Notes under the pieces: generated by a model | The model's database searches: none | Seen by the model: the letters and a program-made list of their open reading frames with translations, nothing else | What the model was told of the DNA's origin: nothing | Made by a program: the position numbers and the translations under genes | Source of the DNA: Planctomycetaceae bacterium | Lineage (GTDB): Bacteria; Planctomycetota; UBA1135; GCA-002686595 | Assembly (NCBI GenBank): GCA_011525785.1 | Contig: WYBT01000030.1 | Coordinates: forward strand, 372,001-436,000 | Direction: 5' to 3' | DNA: 64,000 nucleotides | Part shown: piece by piece, positions 8,004 to 16,953 of the stretch | Position numbering within the stretch: the first letter of the stretch is position 1 | Layout: every line of letters begins with the position of its first letter

Positions 8004-10377
8004 CGGAAGCCTGGCGCAGCGCTTCGAGTCGCGCGCGCTGCGCGGGCGAGCCGGAGAATTCCAGCACGAGTTCCGCGGCGGCGCGCAGAGCTTCGGCCTC
8101 GGCGCGCCGCTCGCACTGGTGGAGGAGCTCGGCGCAACGCAGCCATTGTTCGGCGAGCAGTGGGTCGAGGGCCGCAAAGCTCGCCTGAGCCTCGCAGAGC
8201 GCATCCTGTGAAGCCGCCAGCGCGAGCTCGCAAGCGCCTGTGCGCTGGTGGTGCTCTGCGAGTTCGTTCAGGCACACCAGCAGATTGCGAACGTCGCGCC
8301 GTTCGCGGTGGATCTCGATCAGCTCCCTCAACTCGTGTTCGCACTCGCGCGGCGCCTTGGCGCTGCGCGCGTTCGCGCGCAACGCCCGAGCCTGGAGGTA
8401 GGTCAGGTGGCGGTCGCCGAGGCTCCCGTGAATCGTCGCGAGCACGCGCTCCACCAGCGGCTCGGCCTCCTCGCTCCGACCGGCCGCGCGGTACAGGTTC
8501 GCAAGCTCCAGGCGCGCGAGCGCGACGTCCGGATGGGCGTCGCCCTGGAGCTCGAGCTGCTCCGCGAGGGCGCTCTCATGCAGCGCGATCGCATCGTCCA
8601 GGCGGCCGAGGTCGCGGTAGGTCAGCGCCAGATTGCGGCGCACGATCGGAACGCTGATGCGCGGCAACGCGACATCGTCGATGTAGCGCTGCAGCGCCTC
8701 GGTGAACAGCGCTTCGGCCTCGTTGAACCGTCCCGCTTGACGCACGGCCAGCGCGAGACTGTTGATGTTGACGGTCACATAGCCGTCGCCGGGCGGGAAC
8801 AGCTTGCGGCGGATGCGCAGCGCCTCGCTCAGAGCCACGCGCGCGCCTTCGATGTCGCCCAACTGACGTCGCACGCGGCCGAGCTTGTCGTACGAATCGG
8901 CGAGATCGGTGTGCTCGGGCCCGAACAACGCTGCGCGCAGCGCTACAGCGCGCTCGAAGTGCGGCGCTGCCGACCGCGGATCGCGCAGGTCGAGGTAGGC
9001 GTTGCCGACGATCATGTGCATCCAGGCCTCGCCCTGGTCTTCGTAGTCTGCAGCCTTCGCGGGGAGCTCGGTCGAAACCTCGTCCAACGCGCTCCGCAAC
9101 GTCACCGGCGCCTCCGTCGCGCGCTGGCCCGTGGTGGAGCGCGCTAGGATCTGCGTGAGCAGCTCCGAGCCCGCGCCCTGGCGGATGCGCTCGCGTTCCG
9201 CTTCGCGCTGCGACTGCTCGAGTTGCCGCGCTCGCGTCTGCTCGGCCTCGAGCGCCCCTTCCGCGCGCACGCGCTCGCGCTCAGCGGCGAAGTACAGCGA
9301 AGTGCTGGCGACGCTCGCGCCGATCAGCACTGCGGCGAACGCTCCGCTCACCGCGACCGCGAGGCGATGGCGGCGCACGAGCTTGGCCACGCGGTAGCGC
9401 GTCGTCGGAGCGTGCGCCTGCACGGCTTCGCCGTCGAGATAGCGGCGCAGGTCTTCGGCGAAGTCCGCCATCGAGGAATAGCGGCGCTCCTTCTCGCTCG
9501 CCAACGCCATGAGCACGATCGCGTCGAGTTCGCGGTCGATGCGCGGCTCGAGGCGCGAGGGGCGCTGCGGCTCGCGGCGCGCGAAGGCGTCGACGACCTC
9601 GGCCAGGTTGGTCGGAACCTCGAAGGCCTGCGCGCCCGTGAGCGCCTGGAACAGCACAGCTCCGAGCGCGTACACGTCGGCGCGCACGTCCACGTCCTGG
9701 CGGCGGCCCAGCGCCATCTCGGGCGCGGCGTACTGCAAGGTGCCGACGAACACGCCGCTCTCGGTCAGCGTCGGGTCGGCGCGTTCGTCGCCGTGGAACT
9801 TGGCGAGGCCGAAGTCGACCACGTGCGGCTCGCCGGCGGAGTCGACGAGGATGTTCGAAGGCTTGAGGTCGCGGTGGAGCACGCCGCGCTGGTGCGCGTG
9901 GCTCACGGCCCGCGCCACCGTGGCGATCAGCGCGACGATGCTGCGCAGCTCGCCCGCCGCGCGCCGCGGCGCGGCCCACTGATCGAGCGCGACGCCGTCG
10001 ATCCACTGCAGCACCGCCACCGGGCCGGAGTCGAGCACCTCGCAGCCGTGCACCGCGACGATGTGGGGATGCTCGAGCGCCGACGCGGCCTCGATCTCGC
10101 GCAGGAAGCGCGCGCGCATCTCAGGCGTCGCGAAGGCGCCGGCGTTGAGGCGCTTGAGCGCGACGATGCGGCCCGTGTGCGGTTGACGCGCGCGGAAGAC
10201 GATGCCCTGTCCTCCGCGGCCCGAGGTGGAGAGCAGCTCGTACTCGCCGAGCCTTCCCGCGGCTGGCGCGTGCTCGTCGGCAGAGGCCCGGCGCACGCGC
10301 TCGAGCCAGGCTTCGTCGCCTAGCTCGAAGCCCAGGTCGGGCTCGCGTCCGGCGCCACGCTCAGCGGAGCTCGTCAT
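7990..10377 (-). CDS. Membrane-anchored Ser/Thr protein kinase with TPR C-terminal half
   Basis: 795 residues. The Hanks-type kinase domain spans about 47-320: Gly-rich loop GRGGQGIV (53-60), Lys75 in VALKRL, alpha-C Glu94, HRD 168-170 with Lys172 and Asn175, and DFG 188-190, so it should be active. One membrane segment (about 339-362) places the kinase in the cytoplasm and residues 365-795 outside. That outer half holds a coiled coil (AERERVRAEGALEAEQ) and a run of TPRs. The start overlaps the sigma-factor stop by 17 nt, so the two are translated together. Pairs of sigma factor and TPR-kinase are common in planctomycetes; the kinase probably senses an envelope state and acts on that regulon. 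Confidence 0.93.
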   Translation of the reverse strand: MTSSAERGAGREPDLGFELGDEAWLERVRRASADEHAPAAGRLGEYELLSTSGRGGQGIVFRARQPHTGRIVALKRLNAGAFATPEMRARFLREIEAASALEHPHIVAVHGCEVLDSGPVAVLQWIDGVALDQWAAPRRAAGELRSIVALIATVARAVSHAHQRGVLHRDLKPSNILVDSAGEPHVVDFGLAKFHGDERADPTLTESGVFVGTLQYAAPEMALGRRQDVDVRADVYALGAVLFQALTGAQAFEVPTNLAEVVDAFARREPQRPSRLEPRIDRELDAIVLMALASEKERRYSSMADFAEDLRRYLDGEAVQAHAPTTRYRVAKLVRRHRLAVAVSGAFAAVLIGASVASTSLYFAAERERVRAEGALEAEQTRARQLEQSQREAERERIRQGAGSELLTQILARSTTGQRATEAPVTLRSALDEVSTELPAKAADYEDQGEAWMHMIVGNAYLDLRDPRSAAPHFERAVALRAALFGPEHTDLADSYDKLGRVRRQLGDIEGARVALSEALRIRRKLFPPGDGYVTVNINSLALAVRQAGRFNEAEALFTEALQRYIDDVALPRISVPIVRRNLALTYRDLGRLDDAIALHESALAEQLELQGDAHPDVALARLELANLYRAAGRSEEAEPLVERVLATIHGSLGDRHLTYLQARALRANARSAKAPRECEHELRELIEIHRERRDVRNLLVCLNELAEHHQRTGACELALAASQDALCEAQASFAALDPLLAEQWLRCAELLHQCERRAEAEALRAAAELVLEFSGSPAQRARLEALRQASVNPR

Positions 10378-10969
10378 CCAGCGCGTCCTCGGCGCGAATC
10401 TGCTGCTCGATCAGCTCCTGCATGCGTGTGCGGATGCGCTGGCGCACCTTGTAGACGGCTTCGACCGAGGTCTCGAAGCGGCGCGCCAACTCATCCACGG
10501 GCAGGCCCTCGACGCAGCGCTCGAAGATCTCGACGCTGCGCGGGTCGAAGTCGCGCTTCACGCTGCGCAGCGCCAGTCGGTAGTGGTGGTCGATCCACTC
10601 GCGCTCCCAGGCCTGTGCGGCGGCGGCGTCCAGTCCCTCGTCGCCCAAGCGCGAGGCGATCGTGGTGTTGAGCGGCATGACTTCGGCGCGGCGCTGTGTC
10701 CGCCAGCGCGAGATCGCGTTCGCGGTGCAGCGGAACAAGAAGTCGCGGAAGCGGCCGCGCTCGCGGTCGAGCGTGAAGTTCGGCAGGTGGCGCGTGAGCT
10801 CGAGCAGCAGCGACTGGACCACGTCCTCCGCGTCGGTCGTCTGCAACCCGCGGCGCCGGCAGTAGCGCACCAGCAACTCGCGGTAGTCGCGCTCGAACTC
10901 GCGCCAGGCTTCCTGATTGCCCGGATCCCGCAGTCGCAACAGCAGCGAGGTTGAGGTAGGGCGGACCAT
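10361..10969 (-). CDS. ECF-like sigma-70 family sigma factor
   Basis: 202 residues from the ATG at 10969. This start fits the family, whose members begin shortly before the LLLRLRDPGNQEAWREF motif, and it sits 21 nt after a -10 box; an upstream GTG would add 38 unlikely residues. Region 2 is seen at residues about 10-85, including DAEDVVQSLLLEL and the RFRDFLFRCTANAISRWR segment. Region 4 is at about 150-195 with the helix-turn-helix GLPVDELARRFETSVEAVYK. The downstream kinase gene overlaps it, suggesting that the kinase controls this factor. No anti-sigma gene is adjacent. Confidence 0.9.
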   Translation of the reverse strand: MVRPTSTSLLLRLRDPGNQEAWREFERDYRELLVRYCRRRGLQTTDAEDVVQSLLLELTRHLPNFTLDRERGRFRDFLFRCTANAISRWRTQRRAEVMPLNTTIASRLGDEGLDAAAAQAWEREWIDHHYRLALRSVKRDFDPRSVEIFERCVEGLPVDELARRFETSVEAVYKVRQRIRTRMQELIEQQIRAEDALDDELR

Positions 10970-10990
10970 GAGGGAGCGGTCGTGGAGTGG

Positions 10991-10996
10991 AGGGTA
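10991..10996 (-). promoter_or_regulatory. -10 box TACCCT for the sigma factor-kinase operon
   Basis: TACCCT on the minus strand, 21 nt before the ATG at 10969. It would give a leader of about 14 nt and matches the TACNNT pattern before other genes here. No clear -35. Confidence 0.35.
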
Positions 10997-11160
10997 CTCG
11001 ACCTGGAAAGGGCCGGCGATGCGTCGGGGTGCCTGAGAAATCCCATTTGGGCGTCCAGAGCGCGCCGCTGCCCGAGTACTCAACGGCGATCGGAGACCAG
11101 CGTGTCTCCGCGAAGCACAGCTCGCGCCGCTCCCCTGAGAACCTCCCCAGGATCAACCCG

Positions 11161-13770
11161 ATGAACCACGTCCGTGTCCTTCTCTGCGCTGTGCTCCTGT
11201 GCACGAGCGCTCGCGCGCAGTCGGCGCCCTTGCAAGATCTGCAGCTCGTCGACCTCGACGCCGACGGCCAACTCGATGCCCTGCTGCTCGACCCGGACGG
11301 CCGCGTCAGCTTGCACCTGGGCCTGGGCGACGGGCGCTTCGAGGACATCACGCGCGAGAGCAACCTGGGACTGCTCGAGGGCGCCAGTTGCGTGCTGCTC
11401 GCAGACTTCGACGGCGATGGCGACCTCGACCTGTTCGCGGGCTCGGCCGAGCAGCGCATCTGGCTCAACGCCGGCTACGCGCTGTTCGAGCCCGCGGTGT
11501 CGGGGATCGAGCACGAGGCCTTCGACTGGGCCGTGGAGGCGCTCGACCTCGACTCCGACGGGCGGGCCGACCTGTGGCTCCGCACCGAGGCGGGGGATCG
11601 CGTGCTCCGCAACGTCGGTGGGGCGCGCTTCGAACGGGTCGCGCTGCCCTGGGCGGGATCGAACACCGTTGCCGGCTCGGTCGCAGCACTCGTCGATGAC
11701 GCCACGCCGTCCGAGGACAGCTCGGGCCTCTCGGTCACCGCCCGTCGCTTGCGCCGCTGGGTCGCCGCGCGCAGCGCTGCTGCGTGGAGCGGCTCGAGCT
11801 CGCCGCTCGCGACAGGTCCCGTGCTCTCGGGCGCGACGAGCGTCGGCAATCTCCCGCTGGCAGGCATGCCGTCGATGATCTGCGCGGGAACGATCGTCGA
11901 TCAGTCGACGGCGCAGTGCATCGAGGCCAACTCGACGCCGACCCTGGGGGAGCTGTACCCCCTCACGACGAACCTCAACGTGTCCGCGGCGGGCGATGTC
12001 GGCATCGGAACGACAGCGCCAGCCGCCAAGCTCGACGTGGTGGGCGGAATTCGAGCGAGCGGAACGCTCACGGCGGGCGGCGCGCTCGACACGCTCGGCC
12101 TGCGCGTGACGCCGCGCGCGATCGCGCCGACACCTCAGACCACGATCGAGAGCACCAATGTGGTGGTGGGCGTGCTGAACAGCGTCAGCCCGTTCGCCGT
12201 GGGCGCGACCGTGTCGGGCGGCGGGTACCGCGAGACGATCACGGGGACACCCTTCGGGACGGTCGTGAACGAGAGGCCGAACCGCGCGAACGACAACTAC
12301 TGCACCGTGGCCGGCGGAATGTTGAACCTCGCAGGCCGCCTCAACCCGAGCAGCGTCTCCGTCCCCGAGGCTCCGCACGCGACGGTGTCGGGTGGTCGCT
12401 TCAACGCGGCAGTCGCCGCGGACAGCACGATCTGCGGCGGGTACTTCAACGAGGCGGAGGCGCAGTTCAGTGCGGTGCTGGGCGGGGAGAGCAACCGCGC
12501 CGGCGGCTACGCCAGCGCCACACTCGGCGGCGCGGACAACGATGCCTTCGGGGATTGGTCCGTCGCGGCCGGACGGCGCGCCGGCGCGGGCGACGGCTGT
12601 TTCGTGTTCGCCGACTCGACGAATGCGGACTTCAATTCGACGTCCGCCAACCAGTTCCTGATCCGCGCGAGCGGAGGCGTGGGCATCGGCACCGACGCTC
12701 CAGGTGCTGCGCTGGATGTCGCGGGGAACATCCGTGCAAGCGGTCCCCTCGTTTCGACGCAAGCCACGGGCGTGGCGCCGCTAAGCGTGCTGTCCACGAC
12801 CAAGGTCGACAATCTGAATGCAGACATGCTCGACGGGGTCGACTCGAGCGCGTTCTCGCAGCTCGGCGCATCGATCGAGTCGAACGAGATCACCAACTTC
12901 ACGATCGTCGACGCCGACATCGCCCTCAACGCCTTCATTTCTGGAAGCAAGGTCAACCCGCAGTTCGGCTCGCAGGCGCTGACGTGTGGGGAGGTGACCA
13001 GCTCTGGGGACATCACGGTCCAGGGGCACATTGCCGTTGGAACCTCGATGCCCGAAGGTCCGTTGCACGTGTTCGAAGGCAGCGCCGGCGCGGTGAGTGC
13101 GAACACCAGTTCGGTCGCCGTGCTCGAGCGTAACGCCAACTGCTTCCTGCAACTGCTCGCGCCCGACGCGAACGAGACCGGCGTCCTGTTCGGCAATCCC
13201 GGCGACGGGGCGGCGGCTGGTGCGATCGTCTACAACTCGACCGTCGCCGATGGGTTCGCATTCCGCGCCGCGGGCAACAGCACCAAGATGGTGATCGCTG
13301 CCAGCGGCAACGTCGGAATCGGCACGAACGCGCCGAGCTTCCTGCTGCACGTCGACGGCAGTGCGGGCAAGCCCGGCGGCGGGAGCTGGTCGGTGGCGAG
13401 CGATGCACGGCTCAAAACCAACGTTGCAGAGCTCGACGGCGCGCTGGCGAAGCTGCTCGAGCTGCGCGGTGTGACTTACCAGTACAAGGACCCGGCCGCG
13501 ATCCACGAGCTCGAGGGCGAACAGACCGGCTTCCTCGCGCAGGAAGTCGAGCGCGTCTTCCCCGAATGGGTCGAGACGGGCGCCGACGGCTACAAGCGAC
13601 TGTCGATCCGCGGCTTCGAGGCCCTGACCGTCGAAGCGTTGCGCGAGCTGCGCAGCGAAGCTGCTGAGCGCGCCGAGCGCGACGCGGCGCGGATCGCGAG
13701 CTTGGAGGCGCAGATGGCCGAACTGAAGGCGCTCGTGCAGGCCAGCCTGGCCGGGGGCGACTCGCGCTGA
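11161..13770 (+). CDS. Secreted FG-GAP / YadA-head-like protein with C-terminal peptidase S74 chaperone domain
   Basis: 869 residues. The ATG at 11161 starts a signal peptide (MNHVRVLLCAVLLCTSARAQ). Residues 20-170 carry Ca-binding FG-GAP/VCBS-type repeats (DLDADGQLDALLL, DFDGDGDLDLF, DLDSDGRADLW). The middle has VGIGTxAPxxxLDVxGxIRASG repeats and left-handed-roll repeats of the YadA/Hep_Hag type (TVAGGMLN, TVSGGRFN, TICGGYFN, AVLGGESNRAGGYAS). Near residue 752 lies SDARLKTN, matching the Ser-x4-Lys dyad of the S74 intramolecular chaperone of phage tailspikes, followed by TGFLAQEVERVFPEWV. A final coiled coil (about 830-865) follows. Expected behaviour: trimerise, then self-cleave just before that Ser. 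It is transcribed divergently from the sigma factor. Confidence 0.88.
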   Translation: MNHVRVLLCAVLLCTSARAQSAPLQDLQLVDLDADGQLDALLLDPDGRVSLHLGLGDGRFEDITRESNLGLLEGASCVLLADFDGDGDLDLFAGSAEQRIWLNAGYALFEPAVSGIEHEAFDWAVEALDLDSDGRADLWLRTEAGDRVLRNVGGARFERVALPWAGSNTVAGSVAALVDDATPSEDSSGLSVTARRLRRWVAARSAAAWSGSSSPLATGPVLSGATSVGNLPLAGMPSMICAGTIVDQSTAQCIEANSTPTLGELYPLTTNLNVSAAGDVGIGTTAPAAKLDVVGGIRASGTLTAGGALDTLGLRVTPRAIAPTPQTTIESTNVVVGVLNSVSPFAVGATVSGGGYRETITGTPFGTVVNERPNRANDNYCTVAGGMLNLAGRLNPSSVSVPEAPHATVSGGRFNAAVAADSTICGGYFNEAEAQFSAVLGGESNRAGGYASATLGGADNDAFGDWSVAAGRRAGAGDGCFVFADSTNADFNSTSANQFLIRASGGVGIGTDAPGAALDVAGNIRASGPLVSTQATGVAPLSVLSTTKVDNLNADMLDGVDSSAFSQLGASIESNEITNFTIVDADIALNAFISGSKVNPQFGSQALTCGEVTSSGDITVQGHIAVGTSMPEGPLHVFEGSAGAVSANTSSVAVLERNANCFLQLLAPDANETGVLFGNPGDGAAAGAIVYNSTVADGFAFRAAGNSTKMVIAASGNVGIGTNAPSFLLHVDGSAGKPGGGSWSVASDARLKTNVAELDGALAKLLELRGVTYQYKDPAAIHELEGEQTGFLAQEVERVFPEWVETGADGYKRLSIRGFEALTVEALRELRSEAAERAERDAARIASLEAQMAELKALVQASLAGGDSR

Positions 13771-13803
13771 AGCACTGGGGCGTTCGCACGCCCGAGGGAA
13801 TGT

Positions 13804-13849
13804 GAAAGCGCGTCCCCGTCGGCCTCGAGGCCGGCGGGGACGCGCTTTC
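13804..13849. terminator. Strong bidirectional terminator hairpin
   Basis: A near-perfect stem: GAAAGCGCGTCCCCG (13804-13818) pairs with CGGGGACGCGCTTTC (13835-13849), continuing inward through CGGCC/GGCCG to a TCGA loop with one T-G pair. The A-run on the left and T-run on the right let it stop transcription both ways between the convergent S74 and aceE genes. Confidence 0.85.
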
Positions 13850-13871
13850 GCTTTCTTCGCGTGTGGCGCGC

Positions 13872-16784
13872 TCAGTGCGTCGCGTGACCCGCGTCGGGCC
13901 ACAGCTCGCGCCAGTTGCGCTGCGTCGGCGTCGTTCCGGCGAGCCGTTCGAGCAACGCGCGCGGCACGCGCAGCTCCTCGTAGGCCGTCTCGGCGAGCGC
14001 CTTGCCGCACGCTTCGACCACCGAATCGGCGTCGAGGTGGTGCAGCGCAAACACCTGGTCGGGCCGGCCGCACTTGGAGAACTTGCGCACCGCGAGCGTG
14101 GTCTGCTTGACGCCCACGATCGAGCCGATGTTGTCGACCAAGCCCGCCTCGCCGTCGCACATGGCCACGATCGGCACGCGCCGGCCGGCGATGCCGACCA
14201 GTTCACTGTCGTGGGCGATATCGCGCGACACCACGTGCAGATCGCCGTCGATCGCGAGCCGCTCGCGCAGGTGCGAGTAGCCGTCGTGCTCGCCGAGGAT
14301 GCCGAGCAGGAGCTCGGGGCTCGAGATCACGATCACGTTCGCGAACACGCCGCGCTCGAGCAGCTTGCGCGAAGCGTCGACGGCCTCGGTCGCGACCGAG
14401 CCCATCGCGAACACCTGAACGACGTTCTCGCCCGGTTCGTAGCCCGCGTAGCCGCGGTAGTCGACCAGGTAGTACGCGCCGGCCAGGCACTCCTGGCGCA
14501 CGCGCTCGAGCAGCTCGCTGTCGGGCCGCGTCGCGATCAGCGACTCGTCGAGGGCCTCGCCCCAGTCCGCGCCCGCGCCCTTGGGCTTGAGCGGAGCCGT
14601 CAGCGCTTCGGGCGTTTTCGAGGCCGCATGCGTGCGCACGCAGTCGAGCAAGAGGCGCTGCGAGATCGCGCGCGTCACTGCGCGGATGAGCACGCCGCGC
14701 CGGCCCTCGTTGCGGTCCTCCATGTGGCGCTTGATCGCGTCGGAGAGGATCCAGTCGACCTCGAGCGCGAACAGAGGCTCCCAGGTGATGAGGTTGGGGA
14801 TCTGGATGTCGCTCTTCCAGGAGTGCTGCGCGCCCTCGGGCGCGAGCGTCACGCCGCTGGGCGTGCCCATCACGACGAACTCGGCGTTCCAGTACAGGTT
14901 GTAGTACAGCTGGTCGAGCGCGCGTTTGATGAAGAAGTCGTACACGGTCATGATCGGGAAGAACGGCAGGCCCGTGTAGTGGGCCATCTTCCCGAAGGCC
15001 GCGACGGCGCTCATGCAGTTGGCTTCGGCGATCTCGAAGCGGATGTGGCGCGTCCAGACTTCTTCGTGCGTGACGAGCGAAGGGTGGCGCACGTCGGGCG
15101 CGAACGTGTCGTCGACCGCGCAAGTCGGCGTCGGGCCGTAGATGCGCTTGTCCATCACCGGCGAGACGTTGGTCGAGGTGCCCACATCGGGCGAGAGCGT
15201 GAGCACGAAGTCCGCGGCCGTCTTCCAGCGCTGCTCGGACTGCGTCAGCTCCTTGCCGCCCTGCATCTTGGGCCCGCCTTCGTCCGCCGTGCCGATGCGC
15301 ACGAGCTTGCTGGCGAGCTGGCCCCACATCCACTGCGTGTGGGCCATGGGGAACAGCGAGAGGTCGATCTGCAGCGCTTCGGGGATCCCGCCGTCGCGCT
15401 CGATCGCGGCGCGGATCCAGGCGCGGTTGCGCTCGCGCAGCTCGGCGTGCGCACGCATGCCGGCGCGGAACTTGTCGCGCCGCTCCGCGAGGAAGCGGCC
15501 CTCGGGGCTGGCGGCGTCGAACAGTTCGAAGGGCGACTCGAAGGTCAGCCCCGCGCGCTCGAGCAAACCGCGCACTTCCTTCTCGTCGGGGAGCGCCGAG
15601 TGGTTCGACGGATCGGCGCGGCACTCGAGGTTCCAGCCCTTGATCGTGTGCGCGATGATCAGCGTGGGCTTGGGGCTGGGCTGGCGCGCTTCGCGGTAGG
15701 CCGCAGCCAGCCGCTCGAGGTCGTGTCCGCCCAGGTCTTCGAACGAGGCGATCAGCTCCTGGTCGCTGAGCGAGTTGACCAGCTCCGCGCACTTGGGCGC
15801 GAGTTCGATCGCGCGCTTGCGCATCAGGCCCGCATCGCGCGCGAGCAGGAGCATCTGGTACTCGTAATCGCCGAGCTGGCCCTCGAACACCGAGCGGAAC
15901 GCATCGCCGCCCTTCTTGGCGAACAAGCGTTCGCGCAAGGATCCGTGGCGCAGCTGGATCACGCGCCAGCCGTTGGCGGCAGCCGTGCGCTCGATGCGGT
16001 CGCAGTCGGCGCCGTGCAGCGTGCGCTCGTTGGGGATGCGCGTGCCGTCGAGGTTCTGGCGGTTGTAGTCGATGATCCAGGTCACGTTGCCGAGCTGGCG
16101 TTCGGCGACGTCGGGCAGGCACTCCAGCAGCGAGCCCTCGCGGAACTCGCTGTCGCCGATCAGCGACCAGAAGTGCGCGTCCTGCGGCACTTCCCAGCCG
16201 TGGTCGTTGGCGTAGCGGTACGCCAGCGCGAGGTACACGCTGACCACCGGCGGAATGCCGACCGAGCCCGAGGGCAGGAAGTGGAACGAGTCCGGATCGG
16301 AGCGCGCGTGGTAGCTCTGGAAGACGTCGGGGTGCTCGGCGGTCTTGAAGGCGCGCAGCGTGTGCATCGCGCGCTTCTGCTCGTCGTGCGTGAGCCAGGT
16401 TCCGTCCTCGCGGCGGAACAGTTCCATCAAGTGGTGCAGCGAGTGGTCGACCGGCGAAGCGTGCGGCTTGCAGCACACGTAGTCCTGCGGCTCGCGCGCC
16501 CACAGGTGCAGCGCGGCGAGGATGTGCATCGAACTCGCGCACGAAGCGGGGTGGCCGCCGACCTTCGGATCGCCCGGCCGCTTGTCCTTGCGGTGGTTGG
16601 CGATCCAGATCATGGCCTGCGTCTGGGCGAAGGCGCGCGCGACGACCTTCGCCAGCAGGGCGGACGTTTGCGGCTCGAGTCCGGAGTTGCTGCTGGGCAT
16701 CCGTTCGGTGATTTGGGGCTTGGGACCGCCTGAGGCGATCGCGTCCGGCTGGCGGGTGGGAGAGGGACGGGCGGCTTTGGACAT
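13872..16784 (-). CDS. aceE: Pyruvate dehydrogenase E1 component, homodimeric type
   Basis: 970 residues from the ATG at 16784, a little longer than typical AceE (about 890). It decarboxylates pyruvate with thiamine diphosphate and passes the acetyl group to E2. Visible marks: the PASCASSMHILAALH and DFFIKRALDQLYYNLYW segments, GEAGLVDNIGSIVG and the C-terminal transketolase domain. The ThDP motif is GDS (210-212) ... N241 in DYNRQNLDG, where most relatives have GDG. The first 40 residues are poorly conserved and the start could lie somewhat downstream. No E2 or E3 gene is adjacent; it stands alone between a terminator and a divergent promoter region. Confidence 0.92.
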   Translation of the reverse strand: MSKAARPSPTRQPDAIASGGPKPQITERMPSSNSGLEPQTSALLAKVVARAFAQTQAMIWIANHRKDKRPGDPKVGGHPASCASSMHILAALHLWAREPQDYVCCKPHASPVDHSLHHLMELFRREDGTWLTHDEQKRAMHTLRAFKTAEHPDVFQSYHARSDPDSFHFLPSGSVGIPPVVSVYLALAYRYANDHGWEVPQDAHFWSLIGDSEFREGSLLECLPDVAERQLGNVTWIIDYNRQNLDGTRIPNERTLHGADCDRIERTAAANGWRVIQLRHGSLRERLFAKKGGDAFRSVFEGQLGDYEYQMLLLARDAGLMRKRAIELAPKCAELVNSLSDQELIASFEDLGGHDLERLAAAYREARQPSPKPTLIIAHTIKGWNLECRADPSNHSALPDEKEVRGLLERAGLTFESPFELFDAASPEGRFLAERRDKFRAGMRAHAELRERNRAWIRAAIERDGGIPEALQIDLSLFPMAHTQWMWGQLASKLVRIGTADEGGPKMQGGKELTQSEQRWKTAADFVLTLSPDVGTSTNVSPVMDKRIYGPTPTCAVDDTFAPDVRHPSLVTHEEVWTRHIRFEIAEANCMSAVAAFGKMAHYTGLPFFPIMTVYDFFIKRALDQLYYNLYWNAEFVVMGTPSGVTLAPEGAQHSWKSDIQIPNLITWEPLFALEVDWILSDAIKRHMEDRNEGRRGVLIRAVTRAISQRLLLDCVRTHAASKTPEALTAPLKPKGAGADWGEALDESLIATRPDSELLERVRQECLAGAYYLVDYRGYAGYEPGENVVQVFAMGSVATEAVDASRKLLERGVFANVIVISSPELLLGILGEHDGYSHLRERLAIDGDLHVVSRDIAHDSELVGIAGRRVPIVAMCDGEAGLVDNIGSIVGVKQTTLAVRKFSKCGRPDQVFALHHLDADSVVEACGKALAETAYEELRVPRALLERLAGTTPTQRNWRELWPDAGHATH

Positions 16785-16851
16785 GGCGCTGTTGGAGTGC
16801 GCGGTGGGCGTCGCGACGGCGAAATCTGCGTCCGAACACCGACCGGGCAAG

Positions 16852-16870
16852 CGCGGGATCATAACCCGCG
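16852..16870 (-). promoter_or_regulatory. aceE -10 box inside an inverted repeat
   Basis: On the minus strand TATGAT (16863 to 16858) is the best -10 match in the window. It lies in the 7-nt spacer of a perfect inverted repeat CGCGGG (16852-16857) / CCCGCG (16865-16870). A bound repressor there would cover the promoter. The leader to the ATG at 16784 would be about 65 nt. Confidence 0.45.
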
Positions 16871-16915
16871 TCCGCTCGGGCTCTCGCTGGCCGTGGCGAG
16901 GCTTCGCGATGCGGC

Positions 16916-16921
16916 TAGGAT
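16916..16921 (+). promoter_or_regulatory. -10 box TAGGAT for the secreted protein at 16954
   Basis: TAGGAT lies 32 nt upstream of the ATG at 16954, giving a leader of about 25 nt. It is the same hexamer as before the gene at 50151. The -35 region is not recognisable. Confidence 0.35.
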
Positions 16922-16953
16922 CAAGTGGGGCGGCGTCGGTGAGAGTGTTTTCG

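Noticed and set aside
13863..16733. Very long open frame on the plus strand opposite aceE
   Set aside because: It is a product of GC-rich codon structure: the minus strand encodes a full pyruvate dehydrogenase E1 with all motifs, while the plus frame is a low-complexity Arg/Val/Ala string with no domain or start signal.
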